Assembly: GCA_910574455.1 (NCBI GenBank)
Contig: CAJSYZ010000005.1
Span: forward strand, 1,240,001 to 1,304,000
DNA from: Trichaptum fuscoviolaceum
Lineage: Eukaryota > Basidiomycota > Agaricomycetes > Hymenochaetales > Trichaptaceae
Length of the DNA: 64,000 bases
Direction of reading: 5' to 3'
The notes under the pieces were generated by a model. The model was given only the letters and a program-made list of their open reading frames with translations, did not search any database and had not been told where the DNA came from. Each line of letters begins with the position of its first letter. The first letter of the stretch is position 1. The position numbers were made by a program, and so were the translations under genes. Shown here in pieces: positions 22,724 through 34,022 of the stretch.

Positions 22724-24040
22724 TAGATGATGGTGCGGGAGTTTTTGAACTGCGTGTTCTTCATTTCATCTATAGAGTGTTGTATTATGTTAATCGCGGA
22801 AGCACTGTCTGCAGCTGTGGCTGATACGCTATTGAGTTTGTTCAGACGTCTAAACGGTCCCTATTTCCTTTCGCTACTTGGGGTTTGATATGCTGCGAAA
22901 TCATCAAAGCTCCGCCTGAACGTTGTGACAGCGACTGACCGCAGTGATATGAGCTGGCCTCCACATCACCGCAGGCTGCACGTTAGTCTCAAGAGACTAC
23001 TAGCAAATAAGAATTTAGTCTTCACGCCAACGCTCCCACTGCAATGACATGTCTTTCATGTCCAACTTGAGTGTCCCAGTTACGTTTGGTGTGTTTGAAA
23101 TAAACATGCAGTATCGATCAGAAGAAGCGTCGCCAAGGCACGACCCAAGGCATAGGAACTTCTGAAGCTTTAGTAAATAGCGCACAATGTTGGCCCTGAT
23201 ACTATGTATGACGTTGGCCCAATTCTCATGCAGCATTGCCCGATGCACAGAGGGCGAGTCTCCAGCTGTCCGGGTGCTTTCGAGATGAGAGCATGGGCGA
23301 CTCAGACGCGATATCATGATGAGAACACGAGCCTGTGTTTGGCCGGCGCTGCCCATTCTCGGTGTGCAGACGAGCAGGGTGTAGGACTTTGCGGCCCACA
23401 TCGAGCAGCGCGCAACGAGGGTGCATTGGCGTTGTGCCCACGAACATATCTTTTGCCCACACAGCGAGCCGCACGTTCACATCTCTGTCACCAACCACCA
23501 TGTCCGACAACTCTGGCACCCCGCCCGCAACAAATACCGGTGCTCTGTCTTCCTCAAATACAATAGAGTCGAATAAACAAAATGAAACAAAAAAGCAAGT
23601 CCTCGGGTTGCCGGGCTCGCCCACCTGCCGGGGACGGGGATGCTAAGCTGGGCTGATTGACAACTGTGCAGGTCTAAGTCCGCGCAAATGCTGTGAACGC
23701 TTGCACCAAACTTAAATGAAGTGTCTGGCTTCCATCATGTCTTCTCCCGTCCGGGCGGTGCGCACGAAACCGGGTCAGCCTTTGCCGTATTGATGTCGCC
23801 CTCCTCCTCCTCGCCAGCCGCCGGAACTCTATTGACTTGCTTTTGGGCTCTCTGCCAGGAATCGCTGAGTTCCTACTCGCCCTTTCTGTCTTCAGCCTCG
23901 GGGCGATTCTCCCGAAAATATGCGCGGCCCATAATTGTCAGCCTGCGCCCCTTCCCCCCTCACCCACATTTTGGTTCCGTTCTATTTTCCTGCTGTCTCG
24001 CCCTGTCGCGCACCCTGCCCGCCCTGCTACGGTCTGCGCT
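22724..24040. other. 1.3-kb intergenic region
   Basis: Between SPE2 and the PP2C gene. It holds one small ORF candidate (23500-23646) in good Kozak context; the overlapping longer frames on both strands lack domains. The 3' half is C-rich and probably forms the PP2C promoter and leader. Confidence 0.4.
23500..23646 (+). CDS. Small ORF candidate, function unknown
   Basis: The ATG at 23500 sits in a strong context (CCACCATGTCC) and opens 48 codons starting MSDNSGTPPATNTGALSSS. It is Ser/Thr/Asn-rich with no Cys pattern before the last residues. A first exon of a longer gene is possible, but I could not connect it. It may equally be an upstream ORF of the PP2C transcript or chance. Confidence 0.22.
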   Translation: MSDNSGTPPATNTGALSSSNTIESNKQNETKKQVLGLPGSPTCRGRGC

Positions 24041-25682
24041 ATGAATGTCGTCCATCTCTCGCCCGCCAGCCCGACCGCCGACCTCCGAGCCCTGGAAGAG
24101 GTCGAGGACTTCGCCTCGACCGACATGGGCTGGGGAGGCGAAGACACCTGGACTTATCGCATCCTCCCAGAGGAACAGATAACCCCTGAGCTGCTTCGCA
24201 GGTCCCACAACGAGATACGCGGTCGAGTAGACTGCGTCACGTTCCAGCCATGTTCTTCGTATGAAGCGCGCTCGCAAGACCGCTACGTCGTACAAAATTG
24301 GGACATGCCTGGAGGCCAGTGGTCCTTTTCCGGAATTTTTGACGGTAAGGCACTGAGCATTCTCTCTCCCCCCCTTTCGCGCATCTGTTCACATACTCTT
24401 TCCAACCTACCAAAGGCCACGGCGGGCATGACACAGTTAATTTCGTGTCTGAGAGATTGCCTGCGAAGGTCAGGACTTCGCTTCATAACATGTTGGCAAA
24501 TAGCTCTCTGTCCTCGACTCGTATCTCTCAGCTGCTTAGCGATGCTATCACTGAGATCGACAACGTCATCACTCAGGAGTTTATACGTCTGTTTCCTGAT
24601 GGGCGAGACGGACTCTCTAAACTTGGCGACTCAGAATTAACGTCTATCTTGAGTCGAGCGCAGGCGGGACCTCACGCCCAGAATATCTCCCGCTGCCTAC
24701 AGGGCTCCACAGCTCTGGTCACTTTAGTCGACCCTTCTGGCTCTAATTTATGGGTCGCTAATCTCGGTGACTGTCGTGCTGGTGCGTCTGCTATTTTTCG
24801 CCAGCGGGGCGTGCGTGTCTGGGCTACAAAAACGTCGGGCTAACCCACAAGTCTTCCAGCCCTCGTGTCGAGGAGTTCCAGCGGTGTCTATAGAGCACGC
24901 CGTCTCACCGACGTGCACAATGGCGGGAATCCCAGAGAGGTCCGCCGGATCCAGGACGAACACGTCCGAGAACCCGAGTGCGTGGTCGACAACCGAGTCT
25001 TAGGCTTCTTGGCCCCCACAAGAGGTTAGCACACAAGCTAGTAACCCGAGCAATCAGTCTTATGCCCACTAACTGTATTTTTAAAATTTCTAAAGCGCTA
25101 GGCGATACGTGGATGAAGCTCGATGCGATCTATTCACGTCGAGTCCTCATGAAATCAAAGCAGTTTTGGCGCGTTGGACTGCACCAAGATCATGTGGACC
25201 GGATCATTACACCCCCCTACCTCTCGAATCGGCCAGACGTCCGACACATAAGGCTGCGTAGGCCTAACGTCCGATCCCAGGCGTCATACACAGGAGCCCT
25301 GTCGAGCGGCGGGACAGCGGACGTCGACGTCGCGCTCATCCTGTGCTCTGATGGTCTGACAGACTTGTACGAAGACCAGGACCTCGACGAGGATTACTAC
25401 ATCAAGCGGTGGGCCGCAAAAGTCGGTGAGGTGCTTGGGTCGTCTACCGCAACTCTGGCCCCTCCCTCACATCGCTCAGCTGCGCTCCATCATCTCGCCC
25501 GTTCGCAAGGGCACGCAAGAGCCGAGGGCCATAGGAGTGGGTCGCGGACTAACTTAGCGGTGCATCTACTGCGGGATGCGATCGGCGGAAATGACATTAA
25601 CCGAGCGTCAGCGAACTTGACAGTCGAGATGGATGAACGGTGGATGGACGACACGACGATTCTCGTGCATCGGCTTCTCTAG
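24041..25682 (+). CDS. PP2C-family serine/threonine phosphatase
   Basis: Metal-dependent phosphatase of the PPM/PP2C family. Four exons: 24041-24344, 24416-24781, 24860-25024, 25096-25682. The start is MNVVHLSPASPTADLR; the upstream open frame is Pro/Leu-rich leader. Motifs in order: SQDRYV (metal Asp), GIFDGHGGHDTVNFV (metal motif 2, split by intron 1), GSTALVTLVDPSGSNLWVANLGDCRA, NGGNPREVRRIQDEH, RVLGFLAPTRALGDTWMK, ILCSDGLTDLYEDQD (third metal Asp) and DDTTILVHRLL at the end. The exon 2-exon 3 junction looks broken in the open frames (a stop follows DCRA), but splicing 24782-24859 restores frame. About 473 residues. The layout resembles PTC5/pyruvate dehydrogenase phosphatase-like fungal members; the substrate is not predictable. 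Confidence 0.92.
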
Positions 25683-26289
25683 ACGGACGCAAAAAAACGA
25701 AGGAGCTCACACAGCTCCGAATTATCGGGCTCCAGATGTCAGCAAATACTCGCTTCAGGCTCCCCTTTACGAATTGACTTGATCCTATTTTTTTTATCCG
25801 TTGACGATCTGTCAGTCGGACGGACGCGCGTTCATGCCCGCAGGTCGTGTAATGAATGACTCACTTAGATTTCTGTGCCGTACGTATTCGTCTCGAGCTT
25901 CTAATGATGGAAATGCCGCTGAGAACACGAAGGTCGAGAAGAAGCAAGACAAGCGTAGTGGGAGCAACCCCCTCATGGAGGGCTGTGTACTGCAACTCAC
26001 CAGTTGTTCTCAATTCAGCAAAATTAGAGCGCCGTTCCCGCAGTCAATGGGGAATACATCCATCGATCACTAGTATTTGTCGTTGCTGTGTTTCAGACCA
26101 CCTCATAATCACTAATTGTTGACATGATGAACCTCAGAATACCGCCAAGCAATCGTGGTTGCAAGTCGTTGCAAAGTCTCAAATTCATAAACCTACATTA
26201 CGATGATGGGACAAAGATGTAAACTGCTATGCTGGTAAGATAATACAAGATTTTGGAGAATGGGGAAAGTCAATTCATACCTCGATAAG
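25683..26289. other. Convergent 3' intergenic region
   Basis: Between the stops of the PP2C gene (plus) and the WBP4-like gene (minus). Short frames at 25801-26073 and 25812-26000 overlap on opposite strands and have no domain. A T8 run lies at about 25789-25796. Confidence 0.4.
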
Positions 26290-27465
26290 CTACCGCCTCC
26301 CCCGGCTACCGACAGGTATCTTACGCTTCCTGAATAGACCGGATGAGAGTTCAGATGTTCCTGAAGGGGGATCCTCCTCCTTAATCTTGGACCTATCATC
26401 GTTAGGTGAAGGCGCCAAGCTTTGGTCGGGCGGCTCCATTGCCACGGAAACACCATTCCCATCCATTATTGGTTGATCCTCCACGACGGAAGACAGTGTC
26501 TTCTTCACATTGAGATCGTCGTCTTCTGTTTTCACCGCTGACGAATTTTCTTCCGGTACAGTCGCCCGTTTCCATCCCATTGGCTTCCACTTCAGCTTTT
26601 CCCCACCTGGGTCCGGAGCCCCGCCATTCGCACCGGCCGGTACGCTCGAGTGCGCGCCGTCGTCGATACTCCCGGCGAACAAAGCGGTTGCTCCTGGACG
26701 ATCCGCGGTCGCCGCCGGAGTCTCATGTTTCACTTTCACCTTGAGTTTGATGGGGATGTCACCAGGATCCCAGATATCGTCGAGCCCTGCATTCAACTTC
26801 CGCTTCCGCAGCTTGAATTGTCGACCATCCTCCTCGTCTACCACACCTATCTCCGCCTCTCGGGTCTGCGGCTGTCCGCCTGAAAGCACCCCTTCTTTTG
26901 AGTCTTCGTCCTTCACCTCGCGGTCATGACCGGGCAACGGCGGAGGGGGTGGTGCGACAACTTCCCAATCACCTACCAAACCCTGTGTCTTTCGACGCTC
27001 GAGCTCAGCTAATCTTCTTTCCTCGTCTGGGTCTGTAATTCCGAGAGACTGTGCAGTCGTGTAGTTCGCCCAGGGCGACGTAGGTTTCTCGGGCTTTTTC
27101 GAGGAAGGCGGTGGCGGAGGTGCAGGCTGCGATAGCTTCGAAGACGAAGCTACAGACGTGTGACCAGCAGAGATGTCGCGGGCATATGCTGCGCCGGCTG
27201 CCTATCATGATACATATTAGTTATGGTTCGTTGAATTGCATTCATATTTGCTCGCCTTTTCTATCCGCTCTATTTCGCGTTTCTCTTCATCAAGGTCCTT
27301 CTTTCTTCGTTCCCCCTCCTTGTACAGACCTCGTACATATCTGTCCCTGTTTCCTTTATGCCGTAAGCCATTCTCATGCTGCCTCTTCGAAGGAGCATCG
27401 TCTGCAATATAGATTTCACAGTATTTGCAGAAATATTTCTTATGGGAGACCCAGTACTCGGACAT
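26290..27465 (-). CDS. WBP4/FBP21-like pre-mRNA splicing protein (matrin-type zinc finger)
   Basis: Probable spliceosome-associated factor. Start at 27465 (MSEYWVSHKKYFCKYCEIYI). A matrin/U1-C-type C2H2 finger (YFCKYC ... RQHENGLRHKGN) fills residues 9-37, followed by a basic coiled helix (KEGERRKKDLDEEKREIERIEK). The middle has proline-rich stretches that could bind WW domains (QPAPPPPPSSKKP, VAPPPPPLPG), and the C-terminal half is acidic with several Lys-rich patches (GLFRKRKIPVGSRGRR end). No WW domain is visible, unlike animal WBP4. Two exons; the intron (27202-27255) has no GT donor and must use GC (AAG-GCGAGC), giving K-A-A-G-A-A-Y-A-R-D across the junction. Confidence 0.85.
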
Positions 27466-27659
27466 GGTGGTAGTATGTAGAACCGGAGGAGTGTCAGGGT
27501 CCAGACGACACTCACTGGCAGGCCATACTGGCGTGAGAAAATATGTATTAATTCCCAATTCGAGAGCAAACTTCGACTCAAACTCATAGTACCCTCAGGC
27601 TACTATCATTTATCCTTTCTCTCTTTTCCCCCTTCAACCTTGCATAAAGCTCTTGCAGG

Positions 27660-29550
27660 ATGCAATTCGAGGTCATAGCAAGATGTCAGACCACTAAGGC
27701 TCGCGTTTCCAGGATGACACTCGCTCGTATGGACCCGAATCTCGAAGATATCATACAATTTAGTTGACCACAAACAAGTTAGATGGGACAACGATGCTGC
27801 CCACTTTCATGCCAGTAGCAACACAGGCAGCCATTAAGGGACTCACCCCGCAGCAGATGGAGGCCTTAGGAATCACGCTGATACTCAACAATACATATCA
27901 TTTGAATCTACGACCAGGAATTAAAGTACTAGACGAAGCTGGCGGTGCCCACAAGTTTCAAGGATGGAAACGCAATTTGCTCACTGTATGAGTATGTGGA
28001 AGTCCTTACCTTGACTTCCTGACTTACTCGCGATTAGGATAGCGGTGGATTTCAATTAGTATCACTGAGCAGTTTCACTAAGATCACAGAAGAAGGGGCT
28101 CTCTTCGCTAGCCCATTCACAGGAGAGCCTACCATGCTAACGGTGCGTGATCTGTATTCCATTGATGTAAGTCGTCAGTAACCCAGGCTTACAATTAACT
28201 AGCCCGAGGAAAGTATGTCAATACAACATTCAATTGGAGCCGACATAATGATGCAATTAGACGATGTCGGTAATGAAGCTAACCTTTGTCCGGACATGTA
28301 ATTTGCGTCTTACCCTCTCCTGAATGCAGTGCCGAGTCTTCTTACGGGTCCCCGCGTCGAAGAAGCGATGTGGCGTTCTATTCGATGGCTAGACAGATGT
28401 ATAGCCTTTCACGAAAAGAGCGGGCGAAATACTACACAAAATTTGTTTGCAATTATTCAAGGCGGTTTAAAGCCCAATCTCCGGGATATATGTCTAAACG
28501 AAATGATAAAGCGAAAGGATCATGTCCCTGGATATGCAGTAGGAGGACTCAGCGGCGGGGAGGCTAAAGGTAATTTGAAAATAATAAAAAAGAGTTTTAT
28601 GCTAACTGAGCAAATCAGATGTTTTCTGGAGAATGTCAGATTCTATGGGTTTCTAGTACAGAATGCGACTATTAACCTCTTTCAGTGTTAAGCAATGTGC
28701 AGATAAACTGCCTGAAGATAGTGAGTCTATTTATCATCTAGATCACAAGCTACTCTGTATCTCAATTCAAAAACAAAATAGGGCCCCGGTATTGCATGGG
28801 GATCGGATTTGCAGAGGGTAGATTTACTATGTCGCCTTTTCGTACCGATCTCGGGCTCATTCGCTTCACAGATCTTCTAGTATGCGTTGCCCTGGGAATA
28901 GACATGGTATGCCATTTTCACAATTTGCTTTCATATGATCTCCAACTTTCAGTTTTTACCAAGGCCGATTGTGTGTTCCCGACACGCACTGCCAGGTTTG
29001 GAGTCGCTCTCACATATTCAGGACCCATGAACCTCCGTAAGATCTCCGCCGATGCTCCCTGTTCAATTAATGTTCACAATATGTCCAGGATTAGCAAAAC
29101 ATGCTATGGATCTCACTCCTATCGACACTGATTGTCCGTGTCCAACATGTGAAAGCGGCACTTCTCGTGCCTTTTTACACCACTTGGTCACAGAAGAGAC
29201 TGCTGCTGCTCATGGTTAGTCGCAGAACATCACTTTTATCCATCCCAAAGCCTGCCAACGTTTCCGCATGCTCATGTATCAAACTGTCGCTTCTCGCACC
29301 AGCGATAACGCAGCATAATGTGGTCTTCCAAGCCACAGTTATGGGCAAGGCCCGGGATGCAATAATGAGTGGCACATTCCCGGAATTCTTGCGTTCATTC
29401 TTCGCTACTTACTTCGGGGGCGAGTCGGGACCAGGCTATCCGCGATGGTGCATCGATGCATTGCGAAGCGTTGGGGTAGACATTCTAGAGGGCATCCAGA
29501 ACCCAAAGATTATAGAAGGGGACGGCGCAAAATGGGAATATGCGGATTGA
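27660..29550 (+). CDS. Queuine tRNA-ribosyltransferase catalytic subunit (QTRT1-like)
   Basis: Exchanges guanine-34 for queuine in tRNAs with GUN anticodons. The ATG at 27660 ([19 protein letters not shown]) leads to [30 protein letters not shown] and [13 protein letters not shown] (substrate pocket). Then come [37 protein letters not shown] and [14 protein letters not shown]. Spliced exons supply [20 protein letters not shown] and [26 protein letters not shown] with the catalytic Asp region, then the zinc site CPCPTC with LHHL downstream, and [18 protein letters not shown]. Every exon joins in frame to the stop at 29550, so the gene looks intact. The residue before DCVFPTR is Ala where the family usually has Phe. 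Confidence 0.93.
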
Positions 29551-29685
29551 CAGGGGCCGATACAATCAGATACGATGCACGCGCAACATTTCATACTGAA
29601 GAAGTGATAAATTTGCCTCGCGCTAACTCACAGTCGAAGACGAGAACACAGGTTTCGATGTACAGAATGTTGTGTTTGATCCCCC

Positions 29686-32600
29686 CTAATCTGCGTTAAT
29701 TATTGGCAGGACAGCCTTCCGAACCTTCGGCCACAATTCTATCATTGTTGAAGCATCCCACATCCTTCCACCCCGAACAACGTATTTGAGACTTCTCGTA
29801 GACTTGATGTCATCTGTCAGGAGGTTCACCCCTGGAGGGTATATCAGGAAGTCTGCCAGTTTGCCCTTCGATAGAGACCCGACAGAGTCATAAATGCCGA
29901 GTGTTATCGCAGCATCGCTGGTCGCTGCACGCAATACCTCGAAATTGTCTAGGCCACCCGCAGCAGTGAACTCCATCTCGGCATGATAGATAACGCCAAG
30001 TGGTGGTTCACCATGTGCACCTATGTGCGCTCTGAGCCCTTTCTTAACCATCTTCGCGACAGACGCGGATGTATTAAAGAATGCAAAGGCTGGGAAGACC
30101 ATTCAAAATTAGCTTTAGCCATTCAAGTTCGGTAGCAGTACCCACAATCCTTCGGTCGACTCGTTGTTTCGGCTAGGGATTCGAGGAAATCATGTCTTGT
30201 GAGACGGCGTAGTCTATGCTTCCAAGCTTAGTGTCTAAGTGCAATTTAATGCCGGGCAATTCACTGACTTTGAGTCAAATGGTATATTCTCATGTGCCCA
30301 AACGTGTTGTTCGCCCATAACGCCACCGTAGTTGACAATATGAGTCGGCGTAGCTCCAGTGCCACTAAGAGCATATAATGCTAGGACATCTTCGTAGAGT
30401 GTCGGGATTGGCAGAGCATGCTCCACAGTTGTCATGCCTTAATGAAATCTATGTTAGGGATAAATCAACGAACATCTCCAGTTCACACTCACCATCGACG
30501 ATGTACGTGATGTCCCAGTCTTGGTTCATTCCCTGAAAAAAACCATGAACATCCACATGGTAAAAGCTGGGTCCGGAACAACCTACCCCTTCTGGCACAC
30601 ATAGCATGGACAGATTGCGAGCTGCCAGCAAAAGTCTCTGACGAGAGGCGCTAAACAGGATTTTTTTTAACAGTCACCATTATTCAACTTCCTCCGTCAC
30701 TTACCGTGAATATTGATTGTAGTTTTTGTAAGAGAAGCTCGCCGGGCCACCCTCGACTTTGATGCGGAGAAGGGCAGAATATGCGTCCTGCACGTCGGCA
30801 ACGTCGTTATGAATTTGTGGTGCCTGGGCACCATAGATGACATCGCCGGTATGGAATATTCGGGGCCCGACCATTCCTCCATTTTCTACTCGCCCACGTT
30901 CAACGAAACCGAGCACGTTGTCGGAGCTCGGACTAAAATAGACGTTTAACTTGATTAATCAACGGACTAGGGTAAAGACCAAACACCTACTTATGGAGAG
31001 TAGTCACACCGTACGCAAGGAAGGTCTCCAATTCCCATGATTTAGCTGGATAGGTACTGCCAAAGCCACCCCAATGTGCATGGACATCAATAAAGCCAGG
31101 AACAATGAATCCACCACGAGCATTCAAAATAGTAGCTCCCGCTGGGATGGCTACATTGCTTGAATGTCCGACACGTTCAATGATGCCCCCTCGAACGACG
31201 ATAGTCGCATCATTAACTAGATCATGTGGGAGCTCGCCTTGCTCCATGGTCAAGAGAGTTGCATTAGTTATGGCATACACATCCGCATTTTGAGTGTCCA
31301 AGCCGTGAGCACGGGCCTCGTCGAAAGCGTCCCTCGACAGTCGAGCAATATCGGTGGCATAGCTGACATCGATTTCCTGGACGTCTAGCAAATCCTCGAT
31401 ACAGTCGATGCCAAAGCGTGTATTGTCGCTATCAATTTCACTTGAACATCTAGATAGTTTAGAAACTTCCAATGAGTGCAGGTATGGACCTGAAAGAAGC
31501 TTAGCTCGACCGTTCAGAAGCCTATTCAGCATGACTCACCAAGAAGCCAGAAGATCCTCGTGCCCTCACCGTTCCATTGTACATGATGTCCACCGTCAAG
31601 GCTAATCCTAGCCAATCCCTTCGTTGCATTGCCAGGCTTGCTCCACACCGGTAAACCATTTGTACTCTTCGCATCGACTACGAACACATTGAAGAAGTCG
31701 ACGAATGCGATTTTGTCGAGTTTTGAGGGAACCACGACCTCTGCAGCCATGAGGCCTGTGGCCACAGTTGTTTGCTCGTAGTTACCGTAAGCATCAGTTC
31801 CATTCGCGAGGTCAATGATATATGAGCGCGAATATTGATTTACGAGCAACTTCTTGTTCCCTTCCAAGAATTTGAGTGAGCCATCCGCTGGAAATAGAGG
31901 CCGAACCATACGAACGTTCTCGATCGAGATTGTTTCTACCGTGTTCTCATTGAAGTCAGGGAGGGTAATGTCACCGATGTAAAGTCCAGGAGCAGCTGTT
32001 GCAACTACATTGCCAGTAAGCAAATCTCCTCCAGACCTTACAAATGCTATTTGCCTGTTGCGTCCAACGCAGCTGCACAGTGCCGGAAGGGTGTAGCGAC
32101 CCAGGGGGAGGCCGGACAACTCGATGGCCTTTCCAGATGACACATCGGCGATCTCGAATGTAGACAGATTTCTATCTGACCATCGAGAGTGAATAACAAG
32201 GTCGCTGTTGCCGGGTACGAAAGATGGAGAATGATAAGCCGAGTCTGGGTGCAGAACGGGGACTTTTATGGCTGCCTTTGCCTGTCCAGAAGTAGGGAAA
32301 TCGAGATTAAGGTAGTAGCTAACGCCTGCGCCCTGGAAAACGACTCTATTACCATCGTCGTTCACTGCAAGGTCCACAAATGCATGCAGTCGTTGCGTCT
32401 CTGCCGCTTCCAGCTTCAAGAGATCGGTCTTCGAAGACCTTGTCTCTGCTAGGCGTTTCTCAATATGAGCGGTGAACGGTATGATTTGCGGTTCACCGAG
32501 GCCAGTTTTCTCCCCCAGTTTGTTGACGCCGAGGGGAACGTACCAAATCTTTCCAGTTGCCCATATGATAATAGCCGAGTCATCCGGAGTAAATGCGAAG

Positions 32601-34022
32601 GACGGATATGTGCCCATAGGCGAATAGATGGTGCTTAAATCGTAGGTCAGTCCATACCAGATGTTATGTAAAGTCCCAGAGCGAAGATCTCTGTAGAAGA
32701 TGTCAGTGGAGTGCACGCAGAAGAAAGCGTTACGGACTTCAAGACGAGTGCCTCTTTGTCCCTCACGCGCCGCACAAAAGCGAGTGTTGTCTTGTCTCTC
32801 GACAGTTCGGGGCGACTAGCTCCACCAGGAGACGACGAGACAAGAGTTGTGGTAACGCCGGATGTTACATTGCGCTGAAAAATCGCGTAAATTCCACTAT
32901 GGGCGTCCTTGCTATATTGGAACGCTCCCTGAACGTCTTTAACATTCTTGGAGAAAATCAGGGTGTCCTCGCTTGCCCAGATGAATTGCTCTGGCCCGAT
33001 CTGCTGCTCTCCGTAGTCCTCGACATCCCAGCCAAATGGAAGACTACGGCCGACCAGCCGTTTACCGCTTCCAACGGGGATTTGCAAGCTCTTTGCAGCT
33101 GGTAATTCGTACTCCCAACCTTCACCGGCCCCGAGGCTGCGCTGAGAGAAGTACCATTTTGTCGCAATAATCTTCGTGCCAGTAGGGTCAAAGCGAGGAT
33201 CACTAAGCCAGCGGAATGTTTCGTTGGTGACTCGCTGAGCTATATTCAAATAAGTTGGCATTGCCTCGCAGAATACGATTAGGACATACCGGACAATCTA
33301 CCCTCCCTAAGTAAGCGCCGCTGATGCCTGTCGCTTGTTTCCTTGACTCCATTAGCCAGCATTTCATCTTCAACATCCTTCAATGCCAGCGCTAAGAGTA
33401 GAGCCTCATCTCCGGTTCCCTTCGGCCTGACGTCCATGTTGTCGCAACCCTTCCATTCCATAGTCCATATGTTCTCAACGCCCAACTCCGCGTCGGACCT
33501 AAAAGCGAGAAGTTTCCCATCTGGAGAAAAATGTGGGTCCGAATCATGAGGGATGCCTGTCAAAATAGGGCGTGCGCGTGTAGACAGAGAGCGCAAAAAG
33601 TCTGAGTAGGCGTCGGATGGAAGGCAGTAGAGATCTCCAAGCATGTCGAAGACGATTTCACCGCTTTTCGGGTGGACATCAAGACGCAACCACGTTCCTT
33701 CATCAACGTCGAATTCTAGTTTCCGAGGATGAGAGAAGTCTGTCGAAATGTCCCAGGGTGTAGGTTGGCGAATAGGCCACACATTGTCCTCCCACTCATC
33801 AGTATGAATAGGACTCCTCACAGAACTCGAACTTGACGCGTCGCGATTGACCACACCGCCTCGATAAAAACCATGTAAGAGCGACGTCGTCTGCAGCACT
33901 ACACAGACTATCAGCACGGCACGGCCGAGTTGTGCAAGTCGCGTGCGTTGTTTCCTCTGGCCACTGGCAGTGTTATTCAACTGGGTTGTCGGTAGCGACC
34001 AGCCTACGCCTTGCTTGTCCAT
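29686..34022 (-). CDS. Membrane-anchored beta-propeller amidohydrolase
   Basis: Very large (about 1,300 residues) protein with an N-terminal membrane anchor (LAQLGRAVLIVCVVLQTTSLL). It is followed by TolB/WD40-like propeller repeats (GTWLRLDVHPKSGEIVFD, DSDPHFSPDGKLLAFRS, SRPELSRDKTTLAFVRR, SFAFTPDDSAIIIWA and others), then a C-terminal amidohydrolase fold. The metal motif is GFIDVHAHW (H-x-H), with later QDWDITYIVDGMTTVEHALP, THIVNYGG, RAHIGAHGE, YHAEM and the strand-rich ending GKLADFLIYPP. Start ATG at 34022 (MDKQGVGWSLP). At least nine introns; one of 54 nt (30533-30586) is stop-free. The protein is probably extracellular or lumenal and acts on an amide or peptide-like substrate that cannot be named. 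Fungal homologues of this fusion are known as amidohydrolase-family proteins. Confidence 0.88.

Noticed and set aside
23226..23624. 132-codon minus ORF between SPE2 and the PP2C gene
   Set aside because: No domain, overlaps plus-strand frames of similar length, and no promoter or splice structure.
24782..25024. PP2C as a broken pseudogene (stop after GDCRA)
   Set aside because: Splicing 24782-24859 and 25025-25095 restores a full reading frame with all metal-binding motifs.
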